Below, in pieces: positions 26,543 to 35,615 of a DNA stretch of 64,000 nucleotides; positions within the stretch are counted from its first letter, which is position 1; the number at the start of each line of letters is the position of its first letter. Location: assembly GCA_003242885.1 (NCBI GenBank), contig QKMZ01000003.1, forward strand, positions 558,001 to 622,000. Reading direction: 5' to 3'. Source of the stretch: Candidatus Melainabacteria bacterium (GTDB lineage Bacteria; Cyanobacteriota; Vampirovibrionia; Obscuribacterales; Obscuribacteraceae). The position numbers and the translations under genes are program-made. The notes under the pieces are model-generated. The model was not told where the DNA came from, did no database searches, and worked only from the letters and a program-made list of their open reading frames with translations.

Positions 26543-27240
26543 CACAGAGCAAAGTGATAAAGGAGTTCGAACAAAACGGATTCGCACTCGTGCGCAATCC
26601 TTTTTCCGACGCCCGAATTGAAGCGCTGACTAAGGCAATCGAATCATTTCGAGAATCACAAAAATCCGCTGTTTTTGCTGGATTTCGAAATCTGCTAAAG
26701 GAATGCTCTACAGTAAAGGAATTTGCCAAATCAAGAGAAATTCGCGAAATTGTAGTGGCACTTCAGGGAGAGAAATCAAAACCAGTACGCTCAATTTTCT
26801 TCGATAAAACGCCGGCTTCGAATTGGTACGTCACTTGGCACCAAGATCTCTCTATTGCCGTCGAACAGCGCATAGACACAGAAGGTTTTGGACCCTGGAG
26901 CGTTAAAGAAGGCACAATCCACACGCAACCGCCGAGAGAGATTTTAGAGAACATTGTCTCACTTCGAATTCATCTCGATCCCTGTCCGGCAGAAAATGGA
27001 GCTATCAAATTTATTGCCGGATCACACGCGAACGGAATCCTTGAATCTGCTGAAGTTCCAAAACGCGCGGAAACAGGGAGCGTCACTGAATGCCCAGCAG
27101 AAAAAGGCGATGTCATTCTTATGCGTCCGCTGATTCTACATAGTTCTTCCAAATCAACAACGCCAGATCATCGTCGCGTTCTGCACCTAGAATTTTCTGC
27201 AATTGATTTACCGAACGGACTCAACTGGACCGAGGCGTAG
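26530..27240 (+). CDS. Phytanoyl-CoA dioxygenase (PhyH) family oxygenase
   Basis: Fe(II)/2-oxoglutarate-dependent oxygenase. The iron ligands are visible as WHQD (His104, Asp106) and LILHSS (His204), with HRRVLHLEF (Arg215 or Arg216) as the probable 2-oxoglutarate anchor. The double-stranded helix core is marked by LRIHLDPCPAENGAIKFIAGSH. The length (236) suits small-molecule members of the family. AAAGGAAAC precedes the ATG. The start overlaps the metallopeptidase gene. The substrate cannot be named. Confidence 0.88.
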   Translation: MAFLTQSKVIKEFEQNGFALVRNPFSDARIEALTKAIESFRESQKSAVFAGFRNLLKECSTVKEFAKSREIREIVVALQGEKSKPVRSIFFDKTPASNWYVTWHQDLSIAVEQRIDTEGFGPWSVKEGTIHTQPPREILENIVSLRIHLDPCPAENGAIKFIAGSHANGILESAEVPKRAETGSVTECPAEKGDVILMRPLILHSSSKSTTPDHRRVLHLEFSAIDLPNGLNWTEA

Positions 27241-27276
27241 GATAAACTTTACCAAAGACCTCGGAGCGGATTAGGA

Positions 27277-28620
27277 TTAGCGCACGCCGACTTCGCGAAC
27301 TCTCTTAGCCAGCTCGCGAACATAACTGGCTTCGCTATGTCGCCCTAGGCGATCCAACGTGTCAGCTCGCTGCTCGTAAGCGCGATGCTCGTAGTAATGC
27401 CACTTTACGTGAAGATTATCATTAGGCAGAGCACTGACTGGATCACCTAACCCATTGTAGGCTTTACTGAGATATCCATATGCCTCGCCATCTTCTGGAT
27501 TGAGTGAAATTGCACGTTGCGCAAATTCCTTAGCCTTTTCATACTGGCCAGAAACGTTGTAATAATGAGCTGCAACCACATGCGCCTGCTCGTTATTTGG
27601 ATTCAAATCGATCGCATGCATCGCCGCAGTAAGAGCGGGATTTAAGTTCATAATGCTGTCGTGTGCTTCGGCAATGCCGGCGAAGGCAACATCGGAATCA
27701 GGATTAAGGCGGGCAGCATTTTCGAAATGGGTCAGCGCATCGTTATACCGATGACGCTTGAAGTCGCGCCTGCCTTGCGCCATTTCACGAGCAAAGTCGC
27801 CCCTGCCAACAATCGGCAGAGCGGTGGTTGGAATTCCCAACTCTTCTGCGGCATTCTGAGTATCCGGTATGGGTGGTTCCGTGCGAACAATAGCAAACAT
27901 CAAAAACGCTGGCACCAACAGGCCTACAGCACGCAAACTTCTTCGCACACGCGGACTGAACTCATCAGCAGATGATTGATGGTGTCGATGATTGAAGAGA
28001 TAAAAAACAGACGCGGTGGTCAGCAACCCGACGAGTGCAAGACAGGGGTAAGCAACCCATGGCGCGGCACCGGTTTTCGCGAGAGCCAACAACTGAAGCG
28101 AAATCAAACCAAAGTAAAAAACATTGAAAACCTGGCGTTTTCTAGTAAAAGGCCATTCGGTAGACATTTCGGGCTTCAGGCTGAGCGGTATCGCAGAGGC
28201 ATGAAGAGATAGATTACGAGCAGGAGCGGCAGGTTCTGAAGGCTTATCGAAGAGTTCAGCATTAATACCGGACGACGCCGTCTCTTTTGCGGAAGGGCTT
28301 TCAGCGGAAGAAGGGTTAATTGGCGCAGGCTCGGGAGGCGTTTCAGCAGTTGCGCCTGCAGCCCCAGTAGTTGGGATTTCAGCTGGGATTTCGTTTGGGA
28401 TTTCAGCTGGGATTTCGTTTGGGATTTCGTTTGGGCTTTCGGCTGAGCTTTCAGTTGGAGCTTCGGTAGCGGAGCTTTCCTCAGGGTCGCAAACACTACC
28501 CACCGGAGCTTCCGCCTCTGACTCCTCTGCAACTTTTAGCTCCACATCGCAAACCGCAACGCCCTCAATAGGCGGTGCACAGGCTTTCGATTGGCTGGTG
28601 TTTTTCTTGGTCGAACCCAT
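27277..28620 (-). CDS. Membrane protein with Pro/Glu repeat head and TPR tail
   Basis: Residues 1-140 are acidic and disordered, containing repeats of the tetrapeptide type NEIP/AEIP encoded by a 12-base tandem repeat. Two or three membrane helices lie at about 165-205 and 230-248. The outer or C-terminal part (about 270-447) contains TPR units (FAREMAQGRRDFKRHRYNDALTHF, HYYNVSGQYEKAKEFAQRAI, EAYGYLSKAYNGLG). It probably serves as a scaffold at the membrane. No enzyme motif seen. The gene is convergent with the PhyH gene and divergent from 28864. Confidence 0.8.
   Translation of the reverse strand: MGSTKKNTSQSKACAPPIEGVAVCDVELKVAEESEAEAPVGSVCDPEESSATEAPTESSAESPNEIPNEIPAEIPNEIPAEIPTTGAAGATAETPPEPAPINPSSAESPSAKETASSGINAELFDKPSEPAAPARNLSLHASAIPLSLKPEMSTEWPFTRKRQVFNVFYFGLISLQLLALAKTGAAPWVAYPCLALVGLLTTASVFYLFNHRHHQSSADEFSPRVRRSLRAVGLLVPAFLMFAIVRTEPPIPDTQNAAEELGIPTTALPIVGRGDFAREMAQGRRDFKRHRYNDALTHFENAARLNPDSDVAFAGIAEAHDSIMNLNPALTAAMHAIDLNPNNEQAHVVAAHYYNVSGQYEKAKEFAQRAISLNPEDGEAYGYLSKAYNGLGDPVSALPNDNLHVKWHYYEHRAYEQRADTLDRLGRHSEASYVRELAKRVREVGVR
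28375..28458 (-). repeat. 12-bp tandem repeat coding for NEIP/AEIP units
   Basis: Seven 12-base units, GATTTC plus CAGCTGG or GTTTGG variants and two degenerate GCTTTC units, lie at fixed spacing from 28375. In the minus-strand gene they encode the Pro/Glu-rich repeats. A 12-base period keeps the frame, so copy number can change without breaking the gene. Confidence 0.75.
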
Positions 28621-28863
28621 GACTATCCCAAGCCGGTACGGACGAATTTCGTCGGCACATATCTCCCTTTATACTTATATGCCCGCAAATTCGCCAGTCC
28701 GGCCATTTTTGCGCGCCCTTCCTGGTTTACAGACACTAAACTAGCTTTTAGAGACTACAATCCGCGCCTGGCTGGCTTTCCTCAAACGCAAGGGCTGCCA
28801 TACGCCCAAATTACGCCATTCCAATAGATTAAATCCGCGGGCGATGCAATAATCTTTCCCGAT

Positions 28864-29814
28864 ATGAGGGACTTTCGGATTCGGGTCGCACTAATAGTTT
28901 TGTTGGGGGCAATGATATTCGCCACCCCTACAGTCGCACCGAGCGGTACGGCGCAAGCACAACAGTCAGGCAGCAGTACGTCGACAATGCTGAAAGCTGG
29001 CGTCGAGCACTCGGAAACCGTTGAGCCGTTGTCCGCGGGCTTGATGCCAGGGAAGACTTTCGACGCGAATGCCCAGATTCTTGGCACGCCGGTAGACGAC
29101 TGGATATGCATTCCGCCATGGTTCGCAGGAACTTTTTACGTCGATCGCTCTCTCGTCGTTGACTTCATCGACTATCGCAGCCAGACGCACCTCGCGCCCA
29201 ACAAGCTGGAGAAGATCTATAGAACCTTTCACTATGGTCACCAACTTGATACCACTGGCAGGGTATGGCACTTAAATCGCTGCCCCTATCGCAATTCGAT
29301 TCAATCCGAAGGCAGCGTTCAATACAACATGATCAAAAGCTCGAAGTTCATACACTCGGGCAATGACTCGGTTTTGGAAACAGCCACAGGTCCAGCGATT
29401 GTAGTGTCAAAGGAAACGGGCGTAATTACCCGCTCAACCACGATTGAAACTTTCGGTCGTTTCGAACCTACGGCACAAGGCATCCGTAAAACCACATCAA
29501 TCAAGGGATTCAACTTCGCGGGAATGCCTGAAGACTTAATTGTTCGGGTTGAGCAGGCGTACAGACTTGAACCATTCTCGGTTGATCCGTCAACTGCAGA
29601 GAGCTTTGCAGCGTTCATGGCAAAGCGCCAGGCGCAGCGAGAAGCTCGGATGCAATATCAGCAAGGAGCTGCAATGCAGGGTGCACCAACACAAGGTGGG
29701 ACAATGCAAGGTGGGACAATGCAAGGTGGCTCAATACAAGGTCGTCCAATGCAAGGCGGTTCGATGCAGGGAGCCCCGCTGCAAGGCGCACCAAGACAGG
29801 GTTATGGCAACTGA
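28864..29814 (+). CDS. Exported protein with C-terminal MQGG repeats
   Basis: Signal peptide 1-33 (TAQAQQ). The folded part (about 60-255) contains WICIPPWFAGTFYVDRSLVVDF, HYGHQLDTTGRVWHLNRCPY and TRSTTIETFGRFEPTAQGIR, suggesting a beta-rich domain; no family is recognised. The tail (about 265-310) is Gln/Gly/Met-rich with five-residue repeats of the MQGGT type from a 15-base tandem repeat. The end overlaps the amidase start. Probably an envelope protein; role unknown. Confidence 0.75.
   Translation: MRDFRIRVALIVLLGAMIFATPTVAPSGTAQAQQSGSSTSTMLKAGVEHSETVEPLSAGLMPGKTFDANAQILGTPVDDWICIPPWFAGTFYVDRSLVVDFIDYRSQTHLAPNKLEKIYRTFHYGHQLDTTGRVWHLNRCPYRNSIQSEGSVQYNMIKSSKFIHSGNDSVLETATGPAIVVSKETGVITRSTTIETFGRFEPTAQGIRKTTSIKGFNFAGMPEDLIVRVEQAYRLEPFSVDPSTAESFAAFMAKRQAQREARMQYQQGAAMQGAPTQGGTMQGGTMQGGSIQGRPMQGGSMQGAPLQGAPRQGYGN
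29674..29800 (+). repeat. 15-bp tandem repeat coding for MQGGx units
   Basis: About eight 15-base units with the core ATGCAAGGTGG repeat at constant period through the 3' end of the exported-protein gene. The last units are more diverged. The in-frame period allows length variation of the Gln/Gly-rich tail. Confidence 0.75.
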
Positions 29815-30994
29815 GATGACGACCGCAGTCAAACGTTTCAACGGTATCATTCAACAGCTCGAAATGTCAGGCGCACAAGAAGGGCCGCTCGCCGGATTGA
29901 AGTTTCTAGCAAAAGACTTGTTCGATGTTAAAGGCGAAGTCACAGGGATTGGCAATCCGACATATGCAAAGACTCATCCGGCAGCAAAAGCGAATGCCGC
30001 AGTAATAGACAAGCTTCTAAACGCCGGAGCTACACTCGTGGGTAAAACGTGTACGGACGAATTTGCGTTTAGTGTGGATGGTATCAATATTCACTTTGGT
30101 ACACCAAACAATCCTCAGTATCCAGATCGCATTCCAGGTGGTTCATCTAGCGGTTCGGGTTCGGCTGTTGCAGCTTGTTTAGCAGACTTTGCTCTGGGTA
30201 CCGATACAGGCGGTTCAATAAGAGTTCCTGCAAGTTATTGTGGATGCTTTGGATTTAGACCATCGCACGGAAGAGTTTCACTTGAAGGCGTTGCACCACT
30301 GGCGCCACTACTGGACACCGTCGGCTGGATAACGAAAAGCGGATCACTTCTGGAAACTTGCGGTGTTGTACTGTTGGACGAGAAACCTGCTCAACACCTT
30401 CCCAAGAAATTATTTATTGCGAAGGACATGTTTAGCGAGGTTGCTAAAGAGCTTCGTCCGTCGCTTGAAAAGGCGGTTGAAAAACTCGCAGAAGAGTTCA
30501 TTGCCGTAGAAGACATAGAACTGAAGCGATTCGGCTGGGGCAGTCTCGCCGCGCTCTATAAAGTTTTTCAAGCGAAACAAGCCTGGGAAATTTATGGTGC
30601 ATGGTTGAGAGAAAACAATCCATCCATGTGCCCCTCGATCAAAGAGCGTTTCGAATTTACAAGCACCGTGACAGAGAATGACTGGGCAGCGGCAAAACAA
30701 TCGCGCGACAAAGTAGTCAATGACATGGAACAATTGCTCACCAGCGATGCAGTTTTGTGCATGCCGACAACTGCGAACTTGCCACCATTAGTTAACGCAA
30801 GCGACGAAGTCCTTTTGAAAAACAGAATTCAAAACATGAATCACACTGCGCTGGCACCGTTGTCGCGACTCCCCGAAGTGTGCGTTCCTATCTCTGTGAC
30901 GGAGAAGACGACGACTGGCCTGTCGCTTTTGGCCAGCCATGGCAACGACATGATGCTTCTCAAAGTTTGCCGCGAATTGCTATCCGCTGGATAG
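29804..30994 (+). CDS. Amidase signature family hydrolase (GatA/AMI1-like)
   Basis: The ATG at 29804 overlaps the previous stop; the frame is open further upstream but that part is shadow of the MQGG repeat gene. The Ser-cisSer-Lys triad is visible: Lys37 (LAKDLFD), PGGSSSGSGSAVA, and the nucleophile Ser in DTGGSIRVPAS. The stretch GTPNNPQYPDRIPGGSSSG and FGFRPSHGRVSLEG resembles plant AMI1-type amidases more than GatA itself. At 396 residues it is shorter than GatA and no gatB/gatC is adjacent. It probably hydrolyses a small amide; the substrate is unknown. Confidence 0.9.
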   Translation: MATEMTTAVKRFNGIIQQLEMSGAQEGPLAGLKFLAKDLFDVKGEVTGIGNPTYAKTHPAAKANAAVIDKLLNAGATLVGKTCTDEFAFSVDGINIHFGTPNNPQYPDRIPGGSSSGSGSAVAACLADFALGTDTGGSIRVPASYCGCFGFRPSHGRVSLEGVAPLAPLLDTVGWITKSGSLLETCGVVLLDEKPAQHLPKKLFIAKDMFSEVAKELRPSLEKAVEKLAEEFIAVEDIELKRFGWGSLAALYKVFQAKQAWEIYGAWLRENNPSMCPSIKERFEFTSTVTENDWAAAKQSRDKVVNDMEQLLTSDAVLCMPTTANLPPLVNASDEVLLKNRIQNMNHTALAPLSRLPEVCVPISVTEKTTTGLSLLASHGNDMMLLKVCRELLSAG

Positions 30995-31064
30995 TATTTT
31001 TTATCGATCAAGTTCGCTATAGGTTGCAATCTGCTGAATGAATCTTATCTCGATAAGATCCGCT

Positions 31065-31163
31065 GTAGGGGCGGCATTCTTGCCGCCCGTCAACTCTGCA
31101 AGGACGGCATAAATGTCGCCCGCCAATTCTGTAGGGGCGGCATACATGCCGCCCGCCGTCGCC
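31065..31163. repeat. Three tandem 33-bp palindromic units
   Basis: Copies start at 31065, 31098 and 31131. Each has the plan GTAGGGGCGGCA-TTCT-TGCCGCCC, with copy two altered on both arms. An additional ATCTTATC/GATAAGAT inverted pair lies at 31042-31059. The array separates the convergent amidase and small membrane protein genes and may work as a two-way terminator. Confidence 0.8.
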
Positions 31164-31178
31164 TGTTGTTGCTGCGAA

Positions 31179-31643
31179 TTAGAAGATAGCGATGTTCGAA
31201 AGAACTCCGTTTCCAAAGACATAAAGAATTGACATCGAGGCGCCCAAAACCCCCGATGTCCTCAACAAATTACGCCAGCTATCCTTCACTGCAAATTGGT
31301 GAGCAAGACAGAGAGTAAGTGCCGCAAACGGCAGCGCAAGATACATTTCTCTCCACACAATCAAATTTAGAAGTATCAATACAGGAGTAACCATCTTACA
31401 ACTCTGTTCTGAAAGGCGCTTTGACGCCCACAGTCCACAAAGCGCGAAGCAAATAGTGAGCATCGTTATATGAATATCGATAGCCATGGCGAGGACCACT
31501 CCGGAGCAGAGAGAATACGACGCAATCAGAACACCTTTCCAATCAACAGCTCGATCACACTCCTTTGCCCGTAGTTTCAAACTTGAAGCAATATCGGAGT
31601 CGTTCAAAAACTTCGGACCAATTTGCGCATGTATGCCATTCAT
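31179..31643 (-). CDS. Small membrane protein, paralogue of 31882-32316
   Basis: The ATG at 31643 is chosen: TTGGAG lies about eight bases upstream, and the same leader precedes the paralogue. The 154-residue product has four to five hydrophobic segments covering most of the last 110 residues. It aligns along its length with the next gene (MLTICFALCGLWASKRLS against MLTACWGWLGLWVTERLS; LALPFAALTLCLAHQF against IALPLAALTVGLSQDF). No known family is recognised. Confidence 0.75.
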   Translation of the reverse strand: MNGIHAQIGPKFLNDSDIASSLKLRAKECDRAVDWKGVLIASYSLCSGVVLAMAIDIHITMLTICFALCGLWASKRLSEQSCKMVTPVLILLNLIVWREMYLALPFAALTLCLAHQFAVKDSWRNLLRTSGVLGASMSILYVFGNGVLSNIAIF

Positions 31644-31881
31644 AGGTAGTCTCCAATGAGGTTTCTGAGCTCTGCCGAAGAACTCTGACCGATCAAATTC
31701 CGCTACTTCCATCTTATTGAAAAATGCGCAACCGAGAATACGGATGGCGGGATAATTTAGTTATGCAGATTCCATAGCCCGTTCGGGCTACTGCGCATCA
31801 GTGATCAAAGTGACACCACGCAATCAAGCGCAACTGGTGAATGCGAACGCATACTATCGAAGTAGAAAACACTGAGATTAG

Positions 31882-32316
31882 TTACGCTAACATGCACAAC
31901 AGGGTTAGTGCAGCGCCGGTGAGCCCGGATAAGCGCATCGCCTCTCGCGTACTATCATCAACTTGAAAATCTTGTGAGAGTCCGACGGTTAGAGCTGCTA
32001 GTGGCAATGCGATAAACGCCTCAGGAAAACAAACCAAATTGAGAAATACCAGCAGCGGCGCGACGCGGTAAGCGTTCTTCGATGACAAACGTTCGGTCAC
32101 CCAAAGTCCTAACCATCCCCAACACGCAGTCAGCATAAAGTGATTTGGATTAAGCTCGGATGCGAGAAACACACCAATGATAGTTAGAGATAACAAAACA
32201 AGTAAGCGATCGACTGTGACTTTCCAGTCGGTATTTGCTGCCGGTGATTCCACCTTAGATTCCGTGTACTCATCACGAAGTAGCAGGTGGGGTCCCGCTG
32301 CATGTGTATTGTTCAT
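31882..32316 (-). CDS. Small membrane protein, paralogue of 31179-31643
   Basis: The ATG at 32316 is chosen for its TTGGAG site nine bases upstream, matching the paralogue's leader; the frame itself extends to 32406. The product has a polar N-terminus of about 40 residues and four to five hydrophobic segments. The two copies keep RLS, LLxFLNL and ALPxAALT patterns and a short charged loop (SQDFQVDDSTRE) before the last segments. The 238 bases between the two copies show no further gene. Function unknown. Confidence 0.75.
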   Translation of the reverse strand: MNNTHAAGPHLLLRDEYTESKVESPAANTDWKVTVDRLLVLLSLTIIGVFLASELNPNHFMLTACWGWLGLWVTERLSSKNAYRVAPLLVFLNLVCFPEAFIALPLAALTVGLSQDFQVDDSTREAMRLSGLTGAALTLLCMLA

Positions 32317-32476
32317 GTGGTGACTCCAATACAAAGGAGAGCTCTTCGCCAGTAAGCTCATAAACGCACAAATTCTGTTATTGCCATCATACGGGCGTAA
32401 ATACAAGCGCGGTTATATCAAACCGTATATTTGCATAGGGGCAGCCCCATACAGAAGGCACAAATCGCCACACAGC

Positions 32477-32923
32477 TCACTGTTTGGCGCCTAAATCGAT
32501 CTGCTCCCTTGCAGCTGCACGGTCCCAGGTCAAACTTAAGATCCACCAACGTCCGTTCTCGTAAACTAGCTGGAAAGAATTTACTCCGCGGGCGATTGGT
32601 TCATCATTACCGTGGAGCATGAATTTATAAGCGCTGAAAACGTGAGCGATGTTATGAAACGTTTCCGTACGCGAACTTGTTTGCTCTTCTCTGCCACCGG
32701 TGGAAATAATGTCTTGAATCCGTCCATCAAAATGTTCGATGAACCCTGCAACACTCAGTGTTTTTAGCGAACCGCCCGTATCAGTCGCAGGTGGCATAAT
32801 ATGTGCACTGGGATGAAACAGAGTGTAGACCAAACTGTAATTCGGATTCTGTCCAGGCTCAAATGAAATCGCGGCATAGAGACATTCAACCACTCCCTCA
32901 GGCGTGCTAAGAAAATCACTCAT
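32477..32923 (-). CDS. SnoaL/NTF2-like protein
   Basis: 148 residues with the NTF2-like cone pattern: an N-terminal helix (GVVECLYAAISFEPGQN), LFHPSAHIMPP, then the last strands RGVNSFQLVYENGRWWILSLTWDR, as in DUF4440/SnoaL-like proteins. Members include small enzymes and binding proteins, so no activity can be given. Its start overlaps the stop of the DJ-1-like gene by four bases, so the two are translated together. Confidence 0.8.
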   Translation of the reverse strand: MSDFLSTPEGVVECLYAAISFEPGQNPNYSLVYTLFHPSAHIMPPATDTGGSLKTLSVAGFIEHFDGRIQDIISTGGREEQTSSRTETFHNIAHVFSAYKFMLHGNDEPIARGVNSFQLVYENGRWWILSLTWDRAAAREQIDLGAKQ

Positions 32924-33504
32924 CGATGTACGATTCCTCTTCTTTCAAACTCCAAGCCAGCAGAAACAGCTTGTGCAGCTTGTTGTGATACAAAACGTTC
33001 AACAAGCCAGAGACCAAGGTCAAGGCTTGCAGTGATACCAGCAGCGGTGATGATATCTCCATCGTCAACAACTCGAGCAGCGATGTATTTAGAACCACAG
33101 TCGATTAGCTCTTTCACTGCACCGTGGTTTGTGGTGGCTTTTCTTCCCTTGAGAAGACCTGCCTTTCCGAGGACCAAAGAACCAGTGCAAACTGTTGCAA
33201 TAACTGTTCCAGCAGCATGGCTGGCTTTCACAACGTCCAGTATCGTCCCCTTCTGAACTTCGGTCCACGCTCCTTTTGGCGACCGAGAAATCCAACCACC
33301 ACCGGGAACAATCAGAAGATCGGAATTCAAATCGGCGCTATACGCACCATCAGGCACCAGCTTCGAACCATATGCCGCTGTCACGACATCTTGCTGATAC
33401 AAAGAGTGTGTTTCGACTGAGAGACCAGCCATCCGCAATGTCTCAAACACGCCAAAGAAGTCGAGTTCGTCAAAACCATCAAACAGTAAAGCGTCAATCT
33501 TCAT
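32920..33504 (-). CDS. DJ-1/PfpI superfamily protein (isonitrile hydratase-like)
   Basis: 194 residues of the DJ-1/PfpI fold. The nucleophile elbow is VIATVCTGSLVLGKAGLLKGRKAT (Cys106), with FDELDFFG near residue 15 supplying the acidic partner, and TTNH following. The pattern resembles the isonitrile hydratase and AraC-N-terminal group more than PfpI proteases or YajL. The substrate is uncertain. It is the first gene of a two-gene unit with the SnoaL-like protein. Confidence 0.85.
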   Translation of the reverse strand: MKIDALLFDGFDELDFFGVFETLRMAGLSVETHSLYQQDVVTAAYGSKLVPDGAYSADLNSDLLIVPGGGWISRSPKGAWTEVQKGTILDVVKASHAAGTVIATVCTGSLVLGKAGLLKGRKATTNHGAVKELIDCGSKYIAARVVDDGDIITAAGITASLDLGLWLVERFVSQQAAQAVSAGLEFERRGIVHR

Positions 33505-33608
33505 ACGAATTCCAGTTCAAAGGGTTCCGAATGCATTTTCTCAGATGCACAGGCAAACATGCCGAATTGTGACTAATTTCAGTCTAGCGCTGATTCATTG
33601 ACAGAGAA

Positions 33609-35087
33609 TCATGGATTCTGGAGTTTTAAGACTTCTGCGGTTTTAGCTCGAACAGTCTTACATAGCTCAGCATTTTGAACCAGCGATCGACCATACGACG
33701 GAATCATTTTAGTCAACTTGCCAGACCAGCCATTCTTGATTGAGCTGTTAAAGCAACGCTCGAGGAGCTGGAGCATAATCCAGACGGCAGTTGATGCGCC
33801 CGGAGATGCACCAAGCATAGCGGCAACGGAATGATCTGATGCAAAAACAAGTTCGGTTCCGAACTGTAGAACTCCGCCCTGGCTAGGGTGCTTCTTCACA
33901 ATTTGAACACGCTGCCCAGCGACTTGTAGGTGCCAATCGTGCTCTACCGCGTTTGGATAAAACTCCTGCAACGCCTCGAAGCGTTCGTGCTGCGTTTCAA
34001 AAACTTGCCCTACCAAAAATCTCTCCAACGCAACGTTGTCTTTGCCGACCGCCAACATCGGCAAAATATTCTCCGGATCAATCGAAGCGAAAAGATCAAG
34101 ATACGAACCATGCTTCAGAAACTTTGTTGAAAAGCCAGCGTACGGACCAAACAGCAAAGCCGTCTTTCCTTGAACGTGGCGAGTATCTAGATGCGGTACA
34201 GACATAGGTGGGGAACCAACGCTCGCCTTTCCGTAAACTTTGGCATGATGACGAGCCACGACGTCAGGCTTGTCGCAACGGAACCAAATTCCACTCACCG
34301 GAAAACCAGCGAAACCATCAGCCTCTGGAATCCCTGATTTCTGAAGGAGCGGCAATGTTCCACCGCCAGCACCGATAAACACAAACTTCGCATTGACTTT
34401 GAAGTGCGTGTCCGTCTTCTCATCCCGCACCGTCAAAATCCATGACGAATCATCGCTGCGCTTGAGGTTTTCCACGCGCGACGAGAAGTGAAGGAAAAAA
34501 CTTTCTTTGTCGCTCAATGAATCAAAAAGCAAGTTGGTAAGAGCGCCGTAGTCAACGTCTGTGCCGCTTACCATGCGTGTCGCCGCAACCTGCTCATTTG
34601 CGTCACGCCCCTCCATCAGAAGTGGCGCCCACTCGGCAATCTTCGCTTTGTCAGAGGAATACTCCATACCTGTGTAGCAGTGATGCGACGACAGAGCATC
34701 AAAACGTTTCTTCAGATACTCGACATTCTCAGCGCCGCGAACAAAACTCATATGAGGAACAGAATGCACGAATGATTGCGGATTTTTGATCGCCCCCTGT
34801 TTGACGAGATAGGCCCAAAACTGGCGTGAAAGATCAAACTCCGTGTTGATTTCCAAAGCTTTGGAGATATCGATGTCTCCGCCTTTTTTCTCCGGCGTGT
34901 AATTCAATTCGCACAAAGCTGCATGCCCTGTTCCAGCATTGTTCCATGCACTAGAACTCTCCAGCGCCGCAGCTTCAAGAGTTTCAAAAACTCTGATCTT
35001 GAGGTCTGGCTGCAATTCTTTGAGCAAAGTCGCCAGTGTGGCACTCATGATGCCAGCACCAATAAGCACAACGTCTGCCTTTGCCAT
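33609..35087 (-). CDS. mqo: Malate:quinone oxidoreductase
   Basis: Membrane-associated FAD enzyme that oxidises malate to oxaloacetate and passes electrons to quinone. The N-terminal FAD motif is [17 protein letters not shown]. Family signatures are [58 protein letters not shown] [12 protein letters not shown], and [12 protein letters not shown] near the C-terminus. The start is not certain: ATG 35087 gives the standard [10 protein letters not shown] beginning, while ATG 35111 adds eight residues and TTG 35135 sixteen. The length of about 492 fits. Confidence 0.95.
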   Translation of the reverse strand: MAKADVVLIGAGIMSATLATLLKELQPDLKIRVFETLEAAALESSSAWNNAGTGHAALCELNYTPEKKGGDIDISKALEINTEFDLSRQFWAYLVKQGAIKNPQSFVHSVPHMSFVRGAENVEYLKKRFDALSSHHCYTGMEYSSDKAKIAEWAPLLMEGRDANEQVAATRMVSGTDVDYGALTNLLFDSLSDKESFFLHFSSRVENLKRSDDSSWILTVRDEKTDTHFKVNAKFVFIGAGGGTLPLLQKSGIPEADGFAGFPVSGIWFRCDKPDVVARHHAKVYGKASVGSPPMSVPHLDTRHVQGKTALLFGPYAGFSTKFLKHGSYLDLFASIDPENILPMLAVGKDNVALERFLVGQVFETQHERFEALQEFYPNAVEHDWHLQVAGQRVQIVKKHPSQGGVLQFGTELVFASDHSVAAMLGASPGASTAVWIMLQLLERCFNSSIKNGWSGKLTKMIPSYGRSLVQNAELCKTVRAKTAEVLKLQNP

Positions 35088-35216
35088 TGTGTTTCTGTGA
35101 TGCCCGATCATATAAACTCTTCGCTCCAGCGACAACGCCTAACAATATAGCAGCCTGTCATCCTTTGAAATCGACCGTACTGAACGGTAAACGGCCCATT
35201 TTACCGGAAAACTTAA

Positions 35217-35271
35217 TTCTCCCAGAACGGGAGAAGCAACCCTTGCCAACCACCTCCCAAAACGGGAGAAT
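35217..35271 (+). promoter_or_regulatory. Candidate higBA promoter with two repeated operators
   Basis: Two inverted repeats with the same core stand 35 bases apart centre to centre: TTCTCCC-AGAAC-GGGAGAA (35217-35235) and CTCCC-AAAAC-GGGAG (35254-35268). TTGCCA at 35243-35248 and GAGAAT at 35266-35271 could be the -35 and -10 boxes, with operator two covering the spacer and -10. Further inverted pairs lie just upstream (ACCGT/ACGGT, GGTAAA/TTTACC near 35174-35206). Confidence 0.6.
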
Positions 35272-35294
35272 GGATACAAAATGGTGAATTCTGG

Positions 35295-35615
35295 ATGAAA
35301 GTCGTTCATTGGGGAAAAGCTAAGAAGTTCATCCGGCAAAATGCAAATGCTGCGTCACCTCTTTCGCTTTGGAAAAGATCGGTAGTCGAAGCAGAGTGGG
35401 ACAGTTTTGCGGATATCAAAGAAACCTTCAATACGGCAGATTGGGTTGAAAATTTCATAGTCTTTGACATCGGCGGCAACAAGTTTCGCTTGATTGCGAT
35501 ATGTCGATTTGAACTAGATTCCCTCTACATTCAAGACGTTCTAACCCATGAGGAATACGACAAAAGCAAGTGGAAAGGCCAAGGCAAAAAGACAAAGAAG
35601 GCGAAGCAAATATGA
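35295..35615 (+). CDS. higB: HigB-type mRNA interferase toxin
   Basis: 106 residues of the HigB/RelE superfamily. Typical stretches are WKRSVVEAEWDSFADIKETF, FDIGGNKFRLIAICRFELDSLYIQDVLTHEEYDK. Basic residues in the FRLI strand and the His-Glu-Glu-Tyr-Asp end match the HigB family, which cleaves mRNA at the ribosome. The gene comes before its antitoxin, as usual for higBA, and overlaps it by four bases (ATGA). The lysine-rich tail (GKKTKKAK) is an extension. Confidence 0.9.
   Translation: MKVVHWGKAKKFIRQNANAASPLSLWKRSVVEAEWDSFADIKETFNTADWVENFIVFDIGGNKFRLIAICRFELDSLYIQDVLTHEEYDKSKWKGQGKKTKKAKQI

Noticed and set aside
29540..29803. Upstream extension of the amidase frame
   Set aside because: It is an alternate frame of the MQGG repeat gene; its repetitive Gln/Cys/Lys sequence is a shadow of that repeat.
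31065..31163. CRISPR-like array
   Set aside because: There are only three tandem palindromic units with no unique spacers between them.
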